From the NCBI GenBank assembly GCA_964589825.1, contig CAZPUS010000039.1:1-24450 (forward strand): a stretch of 24,450 nt of DNA, read 5' to 3'. Positions within the stretch are counted from its first letter, which is position 1, and the number at the start of each line of letters is the position of its first letter. Below the pieces are notes generated by a model, which saw only the letters and a list, made by a program, of their open reading frames with translations, was not told where the DNA came from and did not search any database. Below, piece by piece: positions 22,124 through 24,450 of this stretch. A program made the position numbers and the translations under genes. Source of the stretch: CAZPUS01 sp964589825 (GTDB lineage Bacteria > Fibrobacterota > Chitinivibrionia > Chitinivibrionales > WJKA01).

Positions 22124-23547
22124 GAAAACGTGCGTATATCTGCGGAATACTGGCCTGCAGTGTGGTTTGTATCCTTTCATGTTCTACCGGTCCAAACGAA
22201 CCCCATGCGAGTACGGAGACCGGGAATCCGGATATTGCGCTTGCCATGGCATTCAGGGGAATGGATGCGGAGAGCAGCTGGTGTGTGGCGCGGTATATTC
22301 CGGGAGGCGTCAAAAAGCTCGATCCGGGTGATATGGTGGTGAACAAATTCGAAAACCAGCTCCAGGGGGGATTCGCAAAAGCGGTCGCCACCCCGGTCGA
22401 CGCCTCGGCCGACACCATTCTTATCAGAGATACCCTGTATTCCCGTGACACGGTGGTATTCAGGGACACCACCATGGAATGTGACACCAGTGTGGCACAA
22501 GATACTATTACCCGCATGGTAGCAGATACCACTGACTCAATAGTAAACAACGATACCGCCACCTGGATAATGCAGAACACCGTGCCGTATTCTGTTACGG
22601 ATACCGCTATCAGGTGCGATACGACTTTTTATACCAGGACGTATTATCGTACCGATACGATTGTGATCAAGGATACCTTGTTACGGATCGCCCGGACTAC
22701 GGGTAGCGGCGTAACAAAGAATATCGATACGGTCCGGCTTTCGCCGAATAATTACGAACGTAGCACAGGAACATATAACGCAATAGAGGACCGTGCCGAT
22801 ATCGTTTACGACAGTGTGACAATTGCACCGGTATACGCGGCGTTTTACTGGGATACCAATAAAGAGAGTTACAACACGATTTCACGTACCTACACCAATG
22901 CAGCGGGAGAATACGTGAACGAGTCATACTCCGATGCGGATGGGGACGAGCGCATATTTACCGCCGCGCCGGATACCGTCCCCTCGGTACATTACCACAA
23001 CCGGCTCACCGGTCCGACGGTGAGCGATACCGCCCTGGTCACCTTTACCGGCGGCGATGACACCACATTCGTTTCGACCGGGGAAAACCACGTACTCGCA
23101 CTGCAGCGCAGATACGAAGATGCGGACAGCACGGTCGCCGTATCATATGCACCGGTACGATTGCGCGACAGTGCAACCCTCGCCATACATACCGAGACCT
23201 ATGCCGGCGATATCGCATCCGTAAAACGGAGCTATCGGCTTGGTGGCGCGATTATGTATCCCTGCACCAGCGGAACGCTGCTGCGGCGTATCGAGAAAAA
23301 CGTGGATGTTCGCAATAGTAAATATAACGACGACGTGCGTACCATTCATATTGTTTATACGTTCAATCCGCCGGTGGTTGTCGGAGAGCCGCTGGAGAGG
23401 GCGACGCTACACATGGAGATCACCTTTACGGACGGGACCAAAGCAACCTTGACCGATGCGATTATCGATTTTAGCTCCGGTACGCTCAGCGGGACGTTCA
23501 GCCGCAACGATACGATCTATACCGGTACATGGGAGTACAGCGACTGA
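22120..23547 (+). CDS. Lipoprotein with TETGNP motif and Asp-Thr-rich stalk
   Basis: The 475-residue protein has a lipoprotein signal peptide ending LSCS (lipidated C21). It is followed by STETGNP at 31-37, a motif I associate with a lineage-specific group of Fibrobacterota lipoproteins (from memory, not checked). Residues about 95-190 hold many Asp-Thr pairs (DTILIRDTLYSRDTVVFRDT, then similar units), which suggests an extended, beta-rich or calcium-binding stalk. The C-terminal half has repeated Tyr/Thr/Asp strands and ends with TYTFNPPV...LERATLHMEITFTDGTKATLTDAIID, like a small beta domain. It probably sits on the outer membrane or cell surface. It is coupled to the TIGR02147 gene by a 4-nt overlap. 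No catalytic motif is seen. Confidence 0.7.
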   Translation: MRKRAYICGILACSVVCILSCSTGPNEPHASTETGNPDIALAMAFRGMDAESSWCVARYIPGGVKKLDPGDMVVNKFENQLQGGFAKAVATPVDASADTILIRDTLYSRDTVVFRDTTMECDTSVAQDTITRMVADTTDSIVNNDTATWIMQNTVPYSVTDTAIRCDTTFYTRTYYRTDTIVIKDTLLRIARTTGSGVTKNIDTVRLSPNNYERSTGTYNAIEDRADIVYDSVTIAPVYAAFYWDTNKESYNTISRTYTNAAGEYVNESYSDADGDERIFTAAPDTVPSVHYHNRLTGPTVSDTALVTFTGGDDTTFVSTGENHVLALQRRYEDADSTVAVSYAPVRLRDSATLAIHTETYAGDIASVKRSYRLGGAIMYPCTSGTLLRRIEKNVDVRNSKYNDDVRTIHIVYTFNPPVVVGEPLERATLHMEITFTDGTKATLTDAIIDFSSGTLSGTFSRNDTIYTGTWEYSD

Positions 23548-23599
23548 TGTATGGATGCATACAAAAGACATGTCGGGAAATAACCGGGGAGATGATTGT

Positions 23600-24310
23600 A
23601 TGGGTATAAAACTTCTGAAAATGGGTAGGAAGATACGCCCCCTGCTGTTGTTTGGTGTCGGGATCTGTATTATCTGTGCGTGCAGTAAAGGCTTAGTGGA
23701 GAATGATAAAAAGGCTTTGCCTGATATCCGGGGACGATGGACACGATATGGAAGGTGCGATGATTCGCTGTTTCTCGGAGTAAATCCGTTTTTTAGTTTC
23801 TGGTTCAAGTCGGATAGTTTTAGGTACAATGGATCTGCCGGATGTGGTGCCAAGGCTTCGTTTGAGTTCAACGGACCCTGCCGGGGAGACTGGTATATGC
23901 AAAATGAATCTGTAATATTACGCGCTGATTCGGTACACACGGCGTTAGTACGTCTCTCATCTGATAAAGAGACTTTGTATATGAATGGTGTGTCGTATGC
24001 CAGAGCTGCTCCGTGTTATATTATAGAAGGATGGTGCGATGGTATGGTATTGCAAGGCAGGATTGGGGAGAATTTTCACCAGGCTGTGGATTCGTTGATG
24101 CAGTTGAAAGCTGAATTTTATATGCTTGATAAGGTTTCATACGAGGAAACAATGATCAATAAATCGATTTTGGACACTACATGGGGCAAATACACAGTAC
24201 CAGTATATCGATGTTCTTTTTATTCCTTTTCCGGGTCTTCGAGGCTTTATGAATGGGATTTAATAGATTCTTTGGGGAATTGGTTCAGACTTGAGTTTTG
24301 TCCCGACTAA
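23600..24310 (+). CDS. Putative lipoprotein of unknown function
   Basis: The 236-residue protein has a basic start (MGIKLLKMGRKIR), a hydrophobic core and a possible lipobox ICAC (C28). The mature part has Cys and aromatic residues (C53 region, GCGAKASFEFNG, PCYIIEGWC, YRCSFYSFSG) that could form disulfides. The start is ATG 23600, with GGGGAG 8 nt upstream; the longer frame from 23456 overlaps the previous gene and hides the signal peptide. It is the third gene of the same strand, 52 nt after the TETGNP lipoprotein. The second half looks more AT-rich than its neighbours, which may mean recent acquisition. I recognise no family. Confidence 0.6.
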   Translation: MGIKLLKMGRKIRPLLLFGVGICIICACSKGLVENDKKALPDIRGRWTRYGRCDDSLFLGVNPFFSFWFKSDSFRYNGSAGCGAKASFEFNGPCRGDWYMQNESVILRADSVHTALVRLSSDKETLYMNGVSYARAAPCYIIEGWCDGMVLQGRIGENFHQAVDSLMQLKAEFYMLDKVSYEETMINKSILDTTWGKYTVPVYRCSFYSFSGSSRLYEWDLIDSLGNWFRLEFCPD

Positions 24311-24316
24311 CTCGGG
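24302..24316 (+). terminator. Weak terminator-like hairpin
   Basis: CCCGA (24302-24306) pairs with TCGGG (24312-24316) over loop CTAAC, across the stop codon of the preceding gene. There is no T run after it, so termination is doubtful. Confidence 0.25.
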
Positions 24317-24395
24317 TATTATCGGATATTTCATATATATCTATGATGATCAAGATAAGCAGATAACGGTGTAATCCATAACAAGGAAGGCCTTA

Positions 24396-24450
24396 ATGAA
24401 ACGAACCGTCCCATCGATTGCAGTCAGTTTCATCGTTATGAGTCTTGCCT
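24396..24450 (+). CDS. Start of an exported protein, cut by the window edge
   Basis: ATG 24396 follows AAGGAAGG (24383-24390) by 5 nt. The visible 18 residues, MKRTVPSIAVSFIVMSLA, look like a signal peptide. Nothing can be said of the rest. Confidence 0.6.
   Translation, partial: MKRTVPSIAVSFIVMSLA

Noticed and set aside
1..24450. CRISPR array, insertion sequence, prophage or defence island
   Set aside because: No regularly spaced repeats, transposase, integrase or restriction-type genes were seen on either strand.

Overview
The window looks like chromosomal DNA of a Fibrobacterota-type bacterium (Fibrobacter/Chitinispirillum/Chitinivibrio lineage). The main clue is a TIGR02147/DUF4423 regulator at 21272-22123, a family largely confined to that phylum. 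It is followed by a lipoprotein with a TETGNP motif and many Asp-Thr pairs. The rest fits a diderm, probably motile Gram-negative: an outer-membrane-barrel candidate, lipoproteins, a SPOR protein, a CpxP/Spy-type periplasmic protein and a sigma-28-type promoter. The genus cannot be fixed from the sequence alone.

Layout. 1-5970 (+): a glycan/sulfur block with a short sulfotransferase-fold protein, an alkaline-phosphatase-superfamily hydrolase, a UDP-sulfoquinovose synthase with a Cys-rich N-terminal extension, a thioredoxin, a UDP-sugar epimerase and a putative outer-membrane barrel. The last four form a tight operon. 6105-7103 (-): a lipoate-ligase-family protein with a terminator across its stop codon, and a 60-residue YjfB-like motility protein with a near-perfect sigma-28 promoter and its own terminator. 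7191-7726 holds no gene I can support. 7727-12109 (+): miaB, a LapA-like membrane protein, a TPR/SPOR protein, gatB and a small membrane protein. 12136-12931 (+): a sigma-70-type promoter, tRNA-Gly(GCC), tRNA-Cys(GCA) and a macro-domain protein.

12960-14406 (-): an ECF sigma factor, a one-TM anti-sigma candidate and a His-rich CpxP/Spy/CnrX-like protein form a compact envelope or metal stress module. 14586-15402 (+): an exported SagB/ThcOx-type nitroreductase and its terminator. 15476-18654 (+): DUF362, GtrA and a HAD-UbiA fusion, probably handling polyprenyl-phosphate-linked pentose. 18657-20992 (-): a frameshifted AraC remnant, a mutarotase-like protein of unknown role and a membrane-anchored polysaccharide deacetylase. 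21114-24450 (+): a sigma-70-type promoter and leader hairpin, the TIGR02147 regulator, two lipoproteins and the start of another exported protein.

The best candidates for undescribed biology are the Cys-extended sulfoquinovose synthase with its adjacent CLPC thioredoxin, the TIGR02147-lipoprotein pair, and the sigma/anti-sigma/His-rich sensor cassette. Functions come from motifs read by eye; no database search was run.
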